Made by a program: the position numbers and the translations under genes. This document shows, piece after piece, positions 36,862-45,571 of a DNA stretch of 47,892 bases (position 1 is the stretch's first letter; every line of letters starts with the position of its first letter). Source of the DNA: Gammaproteobacteria bacterium (lineage in GTDB: Bacteria; Pseudomonadota; Gammaproteobacteria; SZUA-152); contig JAKISS010000020.1 of NCBI GenBank assembly GCA_021648485.1, positions 1-47,892 of the forward strand. The letters are read 5' to 3'. The notes beneath the pieces were generated by a model, which saw only the letters and a list, made by a program, of their open reading frames with translations, was not told the DNA's origin and searched no databases.

Positions 36862-37613
36862 TGTCCCAGGAAGATTTTTCAAAAGGCAGCAACTTTGAAC
36901 GTGGCTGGAAAAAGCGCTTTGGCCAATATGCTGATGCACGAGATGACGATGCAGGTATTGCGGGTTGGACCCAAAGCGGACTAGAGACCCGGGTGCGTAA
37001 CTTTGATGCTTTGTGGGCACCAGCAACTGAGGCGCGCTCATGGCTGGATGCTGGCTGTGGCGCGGGTACCTACTCCCGGTTTATGTTGGGCAAGGGAAAG
37101 CAGGTTGTTGGGCTGGATTATTGTTTTCCTGCCGTGAAAAAGGCATTAAACCGAAGCTCTAATGGGGTGGGGTGGGGTGTCGCGGATGTCACACGATTAC
37201 CCATCGCAAATGGCAGCTTTGATGGTGCCATATGTTTTGGTGTTACTCAGGCATTATCAACGTCGAACGAAGTGTCCCGAGAGCTGGCCGCTGCAGTGAA
37301 ACCGGGCGGAGAAATATGGATCGATGCACTGAACAGTGCTTGTCTGCCACATCTTCTTGGTCGATTGAAACGGAAGCTTTTGCAGCGCGATATGCATTTG
37401 CGTTATGAGTCACCACGGCAACTTCGTCGTGCCATGGAAGACGCAGGGATTGTGAAATTAAAACGCTACTGGATTCCGATTTTGCCTTACCGTTTTTGTC
37501 GTTATCAATGGATTTTTGAAACCCGGGTAATGCGCGGGTTATTGCATTCAGTACCGGTACTTGGAGCACTTTTAAGCCATGGGTTTGTGATAAAAGGATA
37601 CCGGCAGCAATGA
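36861..37613 (+). CDS. Class I SAM-dependent methyltransferase
   Basis: A 250-residue cytoplasmic enzyme. The S-adenosylmethionine loop is visible as WLDAGCGAGTYSRFML, followed by VVGLDYCFPAVKKAL and the motif II/III region GSFDGAICFGVTQALS with VKPGGEIWIDALN. It is translationally coupled to the O-ligase gene. In this setting it probably methylates a sugar of the repeat or caps the growing chain, but an acceptor cannot be read from sequence. A C-terminal extension (about 190-250) with aromatic residues could bind the glycan. Confidence 0.88.
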   Translation: MSQEDFSKGSNFERGWKKRFGQYADARDDDAGIAGWTQSGLETRVRNFDALWAPATEARSWLDAGCGAGTYSRFMLGKGKQVVGLDYCFPAVKKALNRSSNGVGWGVADVTRLPIANGSFDGAICFGVTQALSTSNEVSRELAAAVKPGGEIWIDALNSACLPHLLGRLKRKLLQRDMHLRYESPRQLRRAMEDAGIVKLKRYWIPILPYRFCRYQWIFETRVMRGLLHSVPVLGALLSHGFVIKGYRQQ

Positions 37614-37650
37614 ATCATCATTCCACTTTAGAAAATAAAGGAATCAGTAA

Positions 37651-38631
37651 ATGAGAGCATTGGCTCGTGCGGTAAGCGCAATTGTTTCTTCAAAGGGTGC
37701 CAACGCCAAGTTGCTTATATTACTTTACCATCGAGTACATCCGGTTGCTGATCCACTGCGCCCGGATGATGTAGATGCCGTTGCGTTTGATTGGCAGATG
37801 GAAGTTTTGGCACGCTATTTTACTCCATTGGCTCTGGATAATGCCATGGAGCTTCTTCGCCAGGGAAAGTTACCCGCCAATGCAGTCTGTGTCACCTTTG
37901 ATGATGGTTATGCTGATAATGTTGAAGTGGCATTGCCTATTCTGCAACGCTGGGCTGTACCCGCCACCTTTTTCCTGACTACGGGGTTTTTTGAGCATGG
38001 GTGCATGTGGAATGACCGTGTTATTGAATTACTAAGGAAGGTGGATACACCAAAGGTATCGTTGTTGAACCTGGGGCTGGGTGAATATGAAATAACGTCG
38101 ATGGATGCAAGACTGCAAATGGTGAACTCGGTGCTTCGCCAGTTAAAGCATTTGCCACTTGCAGAAAGAGATCAGCAAGTTCAGCGCCTTGAGAATACAT
38201 TGAATATTGATGTTTCATATTCCCCCATGATGCAAAAAGAACAGGTGTCGGTATTACTCAAGGCAGGAATGGGCGTGGGAGCACATACGGTTAATCATCC
38301 GATACTTGCGAAAATCAGTTTGGATGAAGCAAGACAGGAAATTGAGTCAGGGAAACAACAGCTGGAGATGTTGACCGAAAAAGAGGTTACCCTGTTTGCT
38401 TATCCCAACGGGGCTCCAGGCAAGGACTATGGTGCAGAGCATGTTGATTTGGTAAAAGCGGCAGGCTTTGAGGCTGCCTTTTCAACAGCCTGGGCGGCAG
38501 CACAACACACGGATGATTTTATGCAAATGCCGCGTGTGGGATCCTGGGACAATACGCGGTTTCGTTTTTATTTGCGGTTGGTGCGTAACTATCGTACTGG
38601 GAGTGCTGAGCGCGTAGTGGCGAACGTATGA
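37651..38631 (+). CDS. Polysaccharide deacetylase family protein (NodB/CE4-like)
   Basis: A 326-residue protein with AAAGGA about 10 nt before its start. NodB motif 1 is VTFDDGYADN (catalytic-base Asp and metal Asp) and motif 2 GVGAHTVNHPIL (metal-binding His residues). Then come FAYPNGAPGKDYG and a C-terminal RVGSWDNTRFRFYLRLV. No signal peptide is apparent, so it may act on a lipid-linked sugar in the cytoplasm. It removes N- or O-acetyl groups; the free amine produced would be a natural acceptor for the amide-forming enzymes of this locus. It converges on the asparagine-synthase-like gene with a hairpin in between. Confidence 0.9.
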   Translation: MRALARAVSAIVSSKGANAKLLILLYHRVHPVADPLRPDDVDAVAFDWQMEVLARYFTPLALDNAMELLRQGKLPANAVCVTFDDGYADNVEVALPILQRWAVPATFFLTTGFFEHGCMWNDRVIELLRKVDTPKVSLLNLGLGEYEITSMDARLQMVNSVLRQLKHLPLAERDQQVQRLENTLNIDVSYSPMMQKEQVSVLLKAGMGVGAHTVNHPILAKISLDEARQEIESGKQQLEMLTEKEVTLFAYPNGAPGKDYGAEHVDLVKAAGFEAAFSTAWAAAQHTDDFMQMPRVGSWDNTRFRFYLRLVRNYRTGSAERVVANV

Positions 38632-38642
38632 CGCTATCAAAC

Positions 38643-38679
38643 CGAGTGCTGTAAACGCAAAAGTTTATACGGCTTTTTT
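38643..38679 (+). terminator. Probable terminator between convergent genes
   Basis: TGTAAAC and GTTTATA form a stem around GCAAAA, partly extended by CCG and CGG, and are followed by seven T residues (38673-38679). It lies in the 55 bp between the deacetylase and the convergent asparagine-synthase-like gene. The stem includes a G-T pair and an internal mismatch, so it is only moderately convincing. Confidence 0.4.
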
Positions 38680-38686
38680 GGGTGAG

Positions 38687-40537
38687 CTACCGCTCGTGTG
38701 CCTGAAGCCAAAGCTCAAGCATCATGAACACCCAGATTGCTGTCCCGTAATATGCGGCGTGTTCGTCACGATGTTGACGCGTCAGGTTGTCAATAAATTC
38801 AGGGCGCACAAAGTCTCGGCGTTTCAGGTCCGATAAACTGTCCTTTGCGAGTTGCTGTAGTTGGGGATGGGAGGACAACCAGATGCCAAAGGGCAGCCCA
38901 AAACCGTGTTTGCTTTTGCTTTGTACCTGAGGCGGTAAGAAGTCACGTAGTGCCTCTTTGAAAAAATAACGCAGCTTCAATCCCTTGACCTTGAAGTCGG
39001 GCGGAATACGTGTTGAAAAATCAATCAGGTTATCCTGAAGTAACGGAAACTGTGCATCGACTCCCGCCAGTGAACACATGCGTGTGACCTTGCGAAGATC
39101 ATTGTCAGCCAGTACCTGTTTCCATTCGAGATAGAGTATGCGATTGATAATGGAGTCACTGCGGGCATCTGCGTATCGCTCGCGCTGGAGTTTCTGTGGA
39201 TGATCAGTGTCGATTGAGGAAAGAAAGTTGTCAGTGAATACTTCCTTGGCGACAATGCGATTGATAAAATTGTAGCTTTCCAAACGATCAGGCAGTGGAA
39301 TGTTGGCTTGTTCGATATAACTGCGGGCTTTACGGATGGGCATGATGTTTTTGCCGCCGGGAAAACCAAAAACTAAAGGTTCCAGTAGCCGACTTCGCAG
39401 CATTTCCGGCGCACAGCCATAGAATTCAAAAATCTTTTGTTGCGCGTACCGTTCATTTCCACCGAATAATTCATCACCACCATCACCGGACAACAGAGTA
39501 TCGGTACCATCATTTTTTGCCAGTAGTGCGCAAAAATAGGTAGGTACCGCAGAGGCATTTCCGAAAGGCTCATCATAGGCGCTGGCGATACGGGGAATCA
39601 GCTCACAGACATCTTCCGGTGTGACGTAATATTCATGATGAAGGGTGCCATAAAAGGTTGATGATGCACGAGCGTAATCCATTTCATCGTAGCCTTTGGC
39701 GGCAAATCCGATGGAGTACGTGTTTACCGGTTTTTCCAGGACTTTTCCCAGCATGCCGGATACTGCGGAACTATCCACACCTCCGCTGAGGAATGCACCT
39801 ATCGTTCCTGTCGTGTCCGTACAGTTTTTTACCGCCGACTGTAGCTCGTCATAGAGTTCATTCTTGAAGCTTGAAAAATCACCGTGTTTGGCATCATTAA
39901 AACGGGGGTTCCAATAGGTCTCTATTTCCAGTTTTTCATGTTTAAAATGTACATATTGTCCGGGCAGTAATTTTTGTTGCTCATGATAGATGGTGCCGGG
40001 GCTGGGAACTGCATGAAAAAACAGGTAAGAAAAAATGTGTTGATTGTCGATGGTGGTATCCATTTCCGGATGCTGCCGAACGGCATCGGTAGTGGAGCCA
40101 AAAACCAGTCCACCTTGAGTGGTTTGTCCGTAACACAGTCGCTGGATTCCAATGCGATCAATAGCCAGTATTGCTTCGTTTTTATTATTGTCAATAATGG
40201 CAAGCCCAAATGCGCCATGCAGGTAATTGAGGAGTTTTGGGCCGTGCTGCTGATAGGCATTCATTAGAGCGGCAGCGTGTCCCTGCTCTTGTGCCTGTGC
40301 TGAAAATTTTTCATCCTGCCAGATGGGTTGGCCGATCATTGAAACTATCAGGTCGTTGCTTTCGAGAAAATGCAGGCGACCCTCTTCGGCCTGCACAAGT
40401 AGCGCTTGCGAGCCGGATTTTTTCGTTACAGAATGCGTCATCGGTGCGGGAACCAGTCCGCAGGCCATGGTGTTCAGTAAGGTTGCCGGAGTGTGTTTAT
40501 TGCACTCCAGGTTTATCCAGCCACAAATTCCAGTCAT
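38687..40537 (-). CDS. Asparagine-synthase-like protein with displaced N-terminal Cys
   Basis: A 616-residue homologue of the enzyme at 23904. The glutaminase domain is present, but the only candidate nucleophile is Cys5 (MTGICGWINL), not Cys2. Since these hydrolases need the Cys as residue 1 after Met removal, activity would need unusual processing, a different start, or is lost. No alternative start next to the Cys is visible. The synthetase domain is intact: SGGVDSSAVSGML at 251 on, DTLLSGDGGDELFGGNERYA and KSKHGFGLP. It may use free ammonia or another amine, or form an amide as beta-lactam synthetase-like relatives do. It is transcribed against the main operon, with the TPR gene upstream of it. 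Confidence 0.87.
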   Translation of the reverse strand: MTGICGWINLECNKHTPATLLNTMACGLVPAPMTHSVTKKSGSQALLVQAEEGRLHFLESNDLIVSMIGQPIWQDEKFSAQAQEQGHAAALMNAYQQHGPKLLNYLHGAFGLAIIDNNKNEAILAIDRIGIQRLCYGQTTQGGLVFGSTTDAVRQHPEMDTTIDNQHIFSYLFFHAVPSPGTIYHEQQKLLPGQYVHFKHEKLEIETYWNPRFNDAKHGDFSSFKNELYDELQSAVKNCTDTTGTIGAFLSGGVDSSAVSGMLGKVLEKPVNTYSIGFAAKGYDEMDYARASSTFYGTLHHEYYVTPEDVCELIPRIASAYDEPFGNASAVPTYFCALLAKNDGTDTLLSGDGGDELFGGNERYAQQKIFEFYGCAPEMLRSRLLEPLVFGFPGGKNIMPIRKARSYIEQANIPLPDRLESYNFINRIVAKEVFTDNFLSSIDTDHPQKLQRERYADARSDSIINRILYLEWKQVLADNDLRKVTRMCSLAGVDAQFPLLQDNLIDFSTRIPPDFKVKGLKLRYFFKEALRDFLPPQVQSKSKHGFGLPFGIWLSSHPQLQQLAKDSLSDLKRRDFVRPEFIDNLTRQHRDEHAAYYGTAIWVFMMLELWLQAHER

Positions 40538-40662
40538 TTAAATTTGGTCAACTTTCTTTGGGGGAATGCTTGCCAGTGCCACGTTGGTGAACACCGGAAC
40601 GAAAGCAACGGCATTGTTCAGTGCTTTCCGAAACAGCAGTTCCTTGAGTATGGTGTCAGTTA

Positions 40663-41397
40663 TTATTTCTGTTGGTTTTCTTGTTGTAGATGCGTGCTTT
40701 TTTGTTTTTCGGGGATATCTTTCCATGCACCGAGTTTTTTCAGTTTATTTTTTAGTCCGGGGAGAGGAAAACCCATCGAATACGCAGTGTGGGCATGCTT
40801 TAGTGCAGCCGGATAATCATTTCTTTCAATCAGCAAAAGTCCGAGATTGTAGTGTACTTCAGAATTGTTCGGCGTTATTGACAGTGCTGACTCATATTGT
40901 TCCTGAGCTTCCGCGTACTTTTTTTTCTTGTGCAGATAAATGGCATAAAGCATGGGTGCCGTGGCATCCGCTGGCCGGGGTTTCGGTGAAGGTTTGTAGT
41001 TGATGGCTTTTCGGAAATAGTATTCAACGTCTTTATCAGGCGGGTGCGGGTATTCCGGTAGCCAGCGCGCCATGAATTGAAGACCTTGCGGGTGGTTTGG
41101 AAACCAGCGCAGAATGAAGTCAATCTCCCCCCAGATATTGTAATGCTTTCCCCCCGTGTATCCATTGGTCACCTGGTTTTGAGCGGGCACCAGATGATTG
41201 GAGTTTACTGAACGAAGATATTCATGTGTCCACGAACTCGTATCGTAGTAGTCATTGGGGCCGCCTTCCACAATTGCCAGGGCATTGGCAGGAATCAGTA
41301 CATACAACGCGAGACAGATGATGAACGGCTTGATCAGTCCTGGATGTGAGTTTTTGTTGCATGGGCAAATCGTCGGGGGGTAAAGAATGTTGTCCAT
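40663..41397 (-). CDS. Tetratricopeptide-repeat protein, exported or membrane-anchored
   Basis: I choose ATG 41397 (MDNILYPPTICPCNKN); a TTG codon at 41439 is also in frame. A hydrophobic segment at about residues 22-42 (FIICLALYVLIPANALAIVE) is a signal peptide or anchor. TPR-like helices follow: APMLYAIYLHKKKKYAEAQE, then EVHYNLGLLLIERNDYPAAL. A preceding tryptophan-rich stretch is unrecognised. TPR proteins in exopolysaccharide loci often scaffold the synthesis or export complex in the periplasm. It lies upstream of the asparagine-synthase-like gene on the same strand with a 125-bp gap in which I see no gene. Confidence 0.75.
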   Translation of the reverse strand: MDNILYPPTICPCNKNSHPGLIKPFIICLALYVLIPANALAIVEGGPNDYYDTSSWTHEYLRSVNSNHLVPAQNQVTNGYTGGKHYNIWGEIDFILRWFPNHPQGLQFMARWLPEYPHPPDKDVEYYFRKAINYKPSPKPRPADATAPMLYAIYLHKKKKYAEAQEQYESALSITPNNSEVHYNLGLLLIERNDYPAALKHAHTAYSMGFPLPGLKNKLKKLGAWKDIPEKQKSTHLQQENQQK

Positions 41398-41653
41398 TTT
41401 TATCGGCGACCTTTGGAAAGGGGATTCCTCAATAATCAATTTTATTGGCTGTGAATTTCGGTCGGGAAAACCAGCGCCTCATCGAGTTGCTCACGGAGCC
41501 ATTCTATTGCAAAAAAACGGGATAGTACAGAGAACGATTGAGTTGTTCCTGTTGCACATTATCCGTATTATTACGGGGCTGGTGGAAGAGGACGCCGCCA
41601 CATCGGTTACAGAATGATCAACATTTTTGGCGCGACTGACGAGTGATGCAAGC

Positions 41654-41815
41654 TATACCCGTAGCGTTTGGGATTTAGGTTTAAGTGTGCGTCATATTTT
41701 CTCCATGGCAAGGCGAAATGACGCGGAATAGTCGTTCTATTGCAAGGAATTTCAACGTAGTCATGGGGTAAATAGGGCGTGCAATTAGACCTAAATCTCA
41801 ATCGCTACGGGTATA
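41654..41815 (+). repeat. 162-bp inverted-repeat element, family shared with 7386-7530
   Basis: The ends TATACCCGTAGCG (41654-41666) and CGCTACGGGTATA (41803-41815) are perfect inverted repeats, and similarity continues inward for about 15 more bases (GGGATTTAGGT at 41670 against ACCTAAATCTC near 41788). The interior aligns, reverse-complemented, with 7386-7530. No convincing target duplication is seen, although both ends abut TA-rich sequence. It fills the right part of the gap 41398-41842; the left part shows no gene. It ends 28 bp before the ATP-grasp start and must lie within that gene's promoter or leader region. Confidence 0.65.
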
Positions 41816-41842
41816 TATATGATGGGTGCAGGAAAAGCACAG

Positions 41843-42997
41843 ATGTCGTCGGGCAGACTGATTATTCTTGGAGCCAGCGTGACTGCGCTGGCCGTTGTGC
41901 GTAATGCCGCAGCCATTAATGTGACTCCGGTGCTGTTGGATACGCGCGAGGGCGTTGCTTTCCGGTCTTCGCTGGCGCAATCCGTTTATTGTAACGGATA
42001 CAACGATAGCGAGGTGTTGCGCACTCTGCTGGAGCTGGGTCAGACCGGAGCAGGGGCTCTCATAGCAACGAGTGATCGCTGGATTGATTTTTTGATCATT
42101 AATCGCACTCAACTGGAACAGGTTTTTGATTCACTGCTTCAGGCCAGTAATGATGTTCTGTCAATTTGCACGGACAAACTTCGGTTTGCACACTGGTGTG
42201 ATGAAAATAATGTGGCAGCCCCGCATTTGTATCAGGTCGATGAACGGGGATTGTTGTCGGAGGCAGAAGAACACTATCCGCTACTGGTGCGCCCGTACAA
42301 AGGCGTGATGAATGCATCGGCTCACGGGCTTCCCAAGGCGATAGAAGTGGTTGATCGTGTGGCCCTTCAGCAGTGTCTGAAAAAATTTCGTGATGCGCAG
42401 GTTCAACCCATTGTCACGCAGTCGCTGCTCGATCTTGATTTGACACAATATTCTGTAGGGCTGGCACGCAATGGCAAGCGCATGGTGAGCTTTGTTGCAG
42501 AAAAATTACGGCCTGTTGCGAACCAGTGTGCAGTGGGTTGTTATGTGGCGTTACGCGAAAACCCTGCGGTGGAAAAATTGGCGCGTGATGTGGCAGATCA
42601 TCTCGATTATTTTGGTATTGCAGAGTTTGAAATTCTGCATGCGAAAAAAACCGGGAAAAATTATTTGATCGAGATTAACGCCCGGCCCTGGATTCAATAT
42701 GAACTCGGCCTTCGCTCGGGACATGATTTGTTGCAGGTTCTGCTGAATACCCCGGCCTGTAATGTCTCCCCGGAAAAAAAATCCGGTATCTACTGGCTGG
42801 ATTTTAATGATGACCTGTTTAATTGTTTTTCCCGCAGTGTGGGTATAGTGCGCAAAGGGGAGGTCTCTTTGTTTCGCTATCTTGTTTCGTTGCTGCGGGC
42901 CAATGCTTTTGCAAAATGGCACCTTCGGGATCAACGGCCATTTTGGTGGGCGATGGGTCGTTCAATATCTGACATTTTTACTCGTGGCCGTCGTTGA
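41843..42997 (+). CDS. ATP-grasp ligase-like protein
   Basis: ATG 41843 is preferred over 41819 because GCAGGA lies 9 nt before it and the first beta strand then begins at once (MSSGRLIILGASVTALAVVR). The 384-residue protein has a PreATP-grasp domain (about 1-110). The ATP-grasp domain reads CTDKLRFAHWCDENNVAAPH, PLLVRPYKGVMN, then GIAEFEILHAKK and LIEINARPWIQYELGL, with the metal-binding Glu and Asn in EINARP. The family joins a carboxylate, via acyl phosphate, to an amine or other nucleophile. Beside CapK and amidotransferases it may attach an amino acid or acid to a sugar amine. It overlaps the leader of the next glycosyltransferase gene. Confidence 0.85.
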   Translation: MSSGRLIILGASVTALAVVRNAAAINVTPVLLDTREGVAFRSSLAQSVYCNGYNDSEVLRTLLELGQTGAGALIATSDRWIDFLIINRTQLEQVFDSLLQASNDVLSICTDKLRFAHWCDENNVAAPHLYQVDERGLLSEAEEHYPLLVRPYKGVMNASAHGLPKAIEVVDRVALQQCLKKFRDAQVQPIVTQSLLDLDLTQYSVGLARNGKRMVSFVAEKLRPVANQCAVGCYVALRENPAVEKLARDVADHLDYFGIAEFEILHAKKTGKNYLIEINARPWIQYELGLRSGHDLLQVLLNTPACNVSPEKKSGIYWLDFNDDLFNCFSRSVGIVRKGEVSLFRYLVSLLRANAFAKWHLRDQRPFWWAMGRSISDIFTRGRR

Positions 42998-43023
42998 AAG
43001 GCTGTGAGGATTCGGAGCGGTGT

Positions 43024-44265
43024 ATGTCCAAACGTGTATTGATGGTGGCATTTCAGTTTCCTCCTTTTCAGGGAAGCAGCGGTATTCATCGCACCTTGAG
43101 TTTTTGCCGGTATTTACCGGAAAGTGACTGGCAGCCATTGGTGCTGGTTCCAAAGGCGCGTGCTTATCCACGTCAGTCGGATGATTTATTAAGTAAAATT
43201 CCTCAGGATTTGGTGGTCAAAAAAACCTTTGCTCTGGATGCTGCGCGAGATTTGGCAATCATGGGTCGGTATCTGCGCTGGTCAGCTATTCCGGACCAGT
43301 GGGCGAGCTGGTGGTTCAGTGCGGTTCCTGCCGGACTGCGCATGATCAAACAGTATCGCCCGCAAGCTATCTGGTCCACTTACCCCACTTCGTCAGCACA
43401 CATGATTGCGATGACCCTGCAACGGATTAGTGGTCTGCCCTGGATTGCAGATTTTCGCGACCCGATGATTTATGAAAGCTTTCCTACAGAACCAGTGACC
43501 CGCCGCAGCCGCTCCTGGCTGGAGCGAAAAACCGTGCAGAATTGTACCAGGGCGGTGTTTGTCACCCCCAGTGCGCAAGCGTTGTATCGCGAGCGCTATC
43601 CGTCATTGCCGGACTCACGCTTTACATTGATTTCCAATGGTTACGATGAAGAAAGTTTTTCGTCATTGTCAGGGGCGGTGCCCGCATCAACGGATGTCAA
43701 TAGACCGCTTTTGCTGGTACACAGTGGCCTGCTGGAACCGCAAGACCGTAATCCCGAACCGTTTTTTGCTGCGCTGGCGAAATTGCTGGAACAGGGGAGC
43801 ATTCAGCGGAAAAAACTGAAGATCATCTTGCGTGCGAGTGGTGATACATTGCTATACCAGGAACAGATCAAGGCGCGTGGCCTGTCCGATGTGGTAACGC
43901 TGGAGCCTCATTGCTCCTACCGGCAGGCACTGGAGGAAATGCTTTCCGCCGATGGCCTGCTGGTGTTTCAGGGGCCGGATTGCAATCGACAAATCCCCGG
44001 CAAGATTTATGAATATATTCGTGCCCGCAAACCCATTTTATCACTGGTGGATATGGGGGGTGATACGGTGCAACTGTTGAAAACTCTTGGCATTGATACC
44101 TATGCGAAGATTGACGATGCAGAGCATATTGCCCAGGCATTGGATCGTTTTGTAAAATTGGTGGGGCGGGGTCAGGCTCCCGTGGCAAGTGAAGAAGATG
44201 TATTGCGGTTCTCACGTCACCACAAGGCTGTTGAGTTGGCGGAGTTATTGGATTCCGTCATGTGA
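43024..44265 (+). CDS. Glycosyltransferase family 4-like protein
   Basis: ATG 43024 (MSKRVLMVAFQFPPFQGSSG) is chosen over a TTG at 42994 because GGAG lies about 6 nt upstream and the product then starts with the first beta strand. The 413-residue GT-B enzyme shows WIADFRDPMIYESFPTEPVT, LISNGYDEESF and IPGKIYEYIRARKPILSLVD, the donor-binding end. It probably adds a sugar to the same polymer or a side branch, working with the ATP-grasp gene just upstream. Its last 21 bp overlap, tail to tail, the SGNH-like gene on the other strand. Confidence 0.87.
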   Translation: MSKRVLMVAFQFPPFQGSSGIHRTLSFCRYLPESDWQPLVLVPKARAYPRQSDDLLSKIPQDLVVKKTFALDAARDLAIMGRYLRWSAIPDQWASWWFSAVPAGLRMIKQYRPQAIWSTYPTSSAHMIAMTLQRISGLPWIADFRDPMIYESFPTEPVTRRSRSWLERKTVQNCTRAVFVTPSAQALYRERYPSLPDSRFTLISNGYDEESFSSLSGAVPASTDVNRPLLLVHSGLLEPQDRNPEPFFAALAKLLEQGSIQRKKLKIILRASGDTLLYQEQIKARGLSDVVTLEPHCSYRQALEEMLSADGLLVFQGPDCNRQIPGKIYEYIRARKPILSLVDMGGDTVQLLKTLGIDTYAKIDDAEHIAQALDRFVKLVGRGQAPVASEEDVLRFSRHHKAVELAELLDSVM

Positions 44266-45564
44266 TGTTACATCCATTTTGACGTTTGCCGGGCTGTTCG
44301 TATTTTGGGTGCCGCGTTTTTGTGAAACCAGTTTTTGTATTTTTGTGATGACCAGTGGATTGTTGGCCACATATGTTTGGGCAGCAGCCCGTTGTCGGGT
44401 TAAGTGCAGCTCGATGTTTGCGACGGATATCAGAGACCCAAACTCAGGTTTAACCGTCTCTTTCGGGCAATAATTGCCAAGCATCCGGTTCAGCATCAGG
44501 TCACCTAATTCTTTGCGGTAATGAGCAGGCTCCCAAAACCAGTCCATGACATTTGTTGTTTTGTCCACAGATTCGGCTTCGGTCGTATATGCATTGTAGC
44601 CACTGAAATCCCAAATGGCATTGTTGGTATAATTATCGGCGAGTTTTACGAGTTCTCGTTTCCATTGCTCGAATAAAGACCACTTGCCCGTCTGACGAAT
44701 GCTTTCCAGGTACTGGGCATGGTAGGGGTTAATAAATAAAATTAATTCAGCGTCGTGTTTTTTGCTGGTTTCCATGAGCTGTTTCAATGCTTCGAAATCA
44801 CGAGACCAACGGGTGCCCGCGTGATATATCGACCAGTTCTTTCCCAGCAGTGTGGATATGACCTGGTCGTTTTTCTGTCGAAACAAAACAGCTTGACCCT
44901 CACTGTGAATAATATCCAAATAGTCTCTGGCGGGGTTGAACCCCCGTTCTGTCTGATTGCTGGCATTGATGTTGCCTTGAGAGGCGATGGTTTGAAGTGA
45001 GTCTTCCAGGGTATCTAACGAAAACACAGTGGTCACGTAATCCCGAATTGATTGCCGCCAGTATGTGTCATTATCCTGGCCCGTTGTGGTTACGGACAAC
45101 CGGTGTTCGAATTCCCTGACTGCCGGAGGCCATTGGTAGGGGTCAGCATGATTTTCCGGGGTAACCAGGAAATCAAGAAAATCGACCCCGACAATAATTA
45201 AGTTTGCCGGAGTGCTGGCAAGCGCATGTTGTGTTTGACGCATCTGCATATACACGCTGGCTCCCGGCGTTGTCAGGCTATAAACCGGCCGTTTTTCAAC
45301 AGGCCAGCATTCATGATCAGGATCAAGCCCCATCTCCGGCCGGGAATTCCCGATAATCAATGCATGTGGTTGAACGCGGGTTACCTGATAAGGTTTGACA
45401 ACCCGGACTCTTGTGTTTGCCGTCGGTTTTTTTTCATTAAACCCCGCTATCCGGGATGTACCGAACAAACCATAAGGGTCCACCAGATAGTTGAGTCCAG
45501 CTGTTGTGATGAGCAACAGTAGAAGCACTATTATCCATGAGCGAAGAAAATGTCTGGGATTCAT
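44245..45564 (-). CDS. SGNH-hydrolase-like protein of an O-acylation pair
   Basis: About 439 residues from ATG 45564, 7 nt after the MBOAT stop. Residues 10-28 (IIVLLLLLITTAGLNYLVDP) are a membrane anchor. The periplasmic part has ALIIGNSRPEMGLDP (GNSR oxyanion block), NLIIVGVDFLDFLV and AELILFINPYHAQYL, and later WDFSGYNAY with WFWEPAHYRKELGD, where a catalytic Asp/His pair could sit. This is the AlgJ/AlgX/PatB-like partner that takes an acyl group from an MBOAT protein and places it on a polymer. Tight coupling to the MBOAT gene supports that. The precise subfamily is not recognised. Confidence 0.75.
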   Translation of the reverse strand: MNPRHFLRSWIIVLLLLLITTAGLNYLVDPYGLFGTSRIAGFNEKKPTANTRVRVVKPYQVTRVQPHALIIGNSRPEMGLDPDHECWPVEKRPVYSLTTPGASVYMQMRQTQHALASTPANLIIVGVDFLDFLVTPENHADPYQWPPAVREFEHRLSVTTTGQDNDTYWRQSIRDYVTTVFSLDTLEDSLQTIASQGNINASNQTERGFNPARDYLDIIHSEGQAVLFRQKNDQVISTLLGKNWSIYHAGTRWSRDFEALKQLMETSKKHDAELILFINPYHAQYLESIRQTGKWSLFEQWKRELVKLADNYTNNAIWDFSGYNAYTTEAESVDKTTNVMDWFWEPAHYRKELGDLMLNRMLGNYCPKETVKPEFGSLISVANIELHLTRQRAAAQTYVANNPLVITKIQKLVSQKRGTQNTNSPANVKMDVTSHDGIQ

Positions 45565-45571
45565 GTTGTGC

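Noticed and set aside
40538..40726. Minus-strand 62-codon frame between the TPR and asparagine-synthase-like genes
   Set aside because: It overlaps the TPR gene out of frame, has no ribosome site, and its composition does not look like a real protein.
41387..41617. Plus-strand frame in the gap before the ATP-grasp gene
   Set aside because: It starts antisense inside the TPR gene, has no Shine-Dalgarno, and its translation is unlike any protein I recognise.
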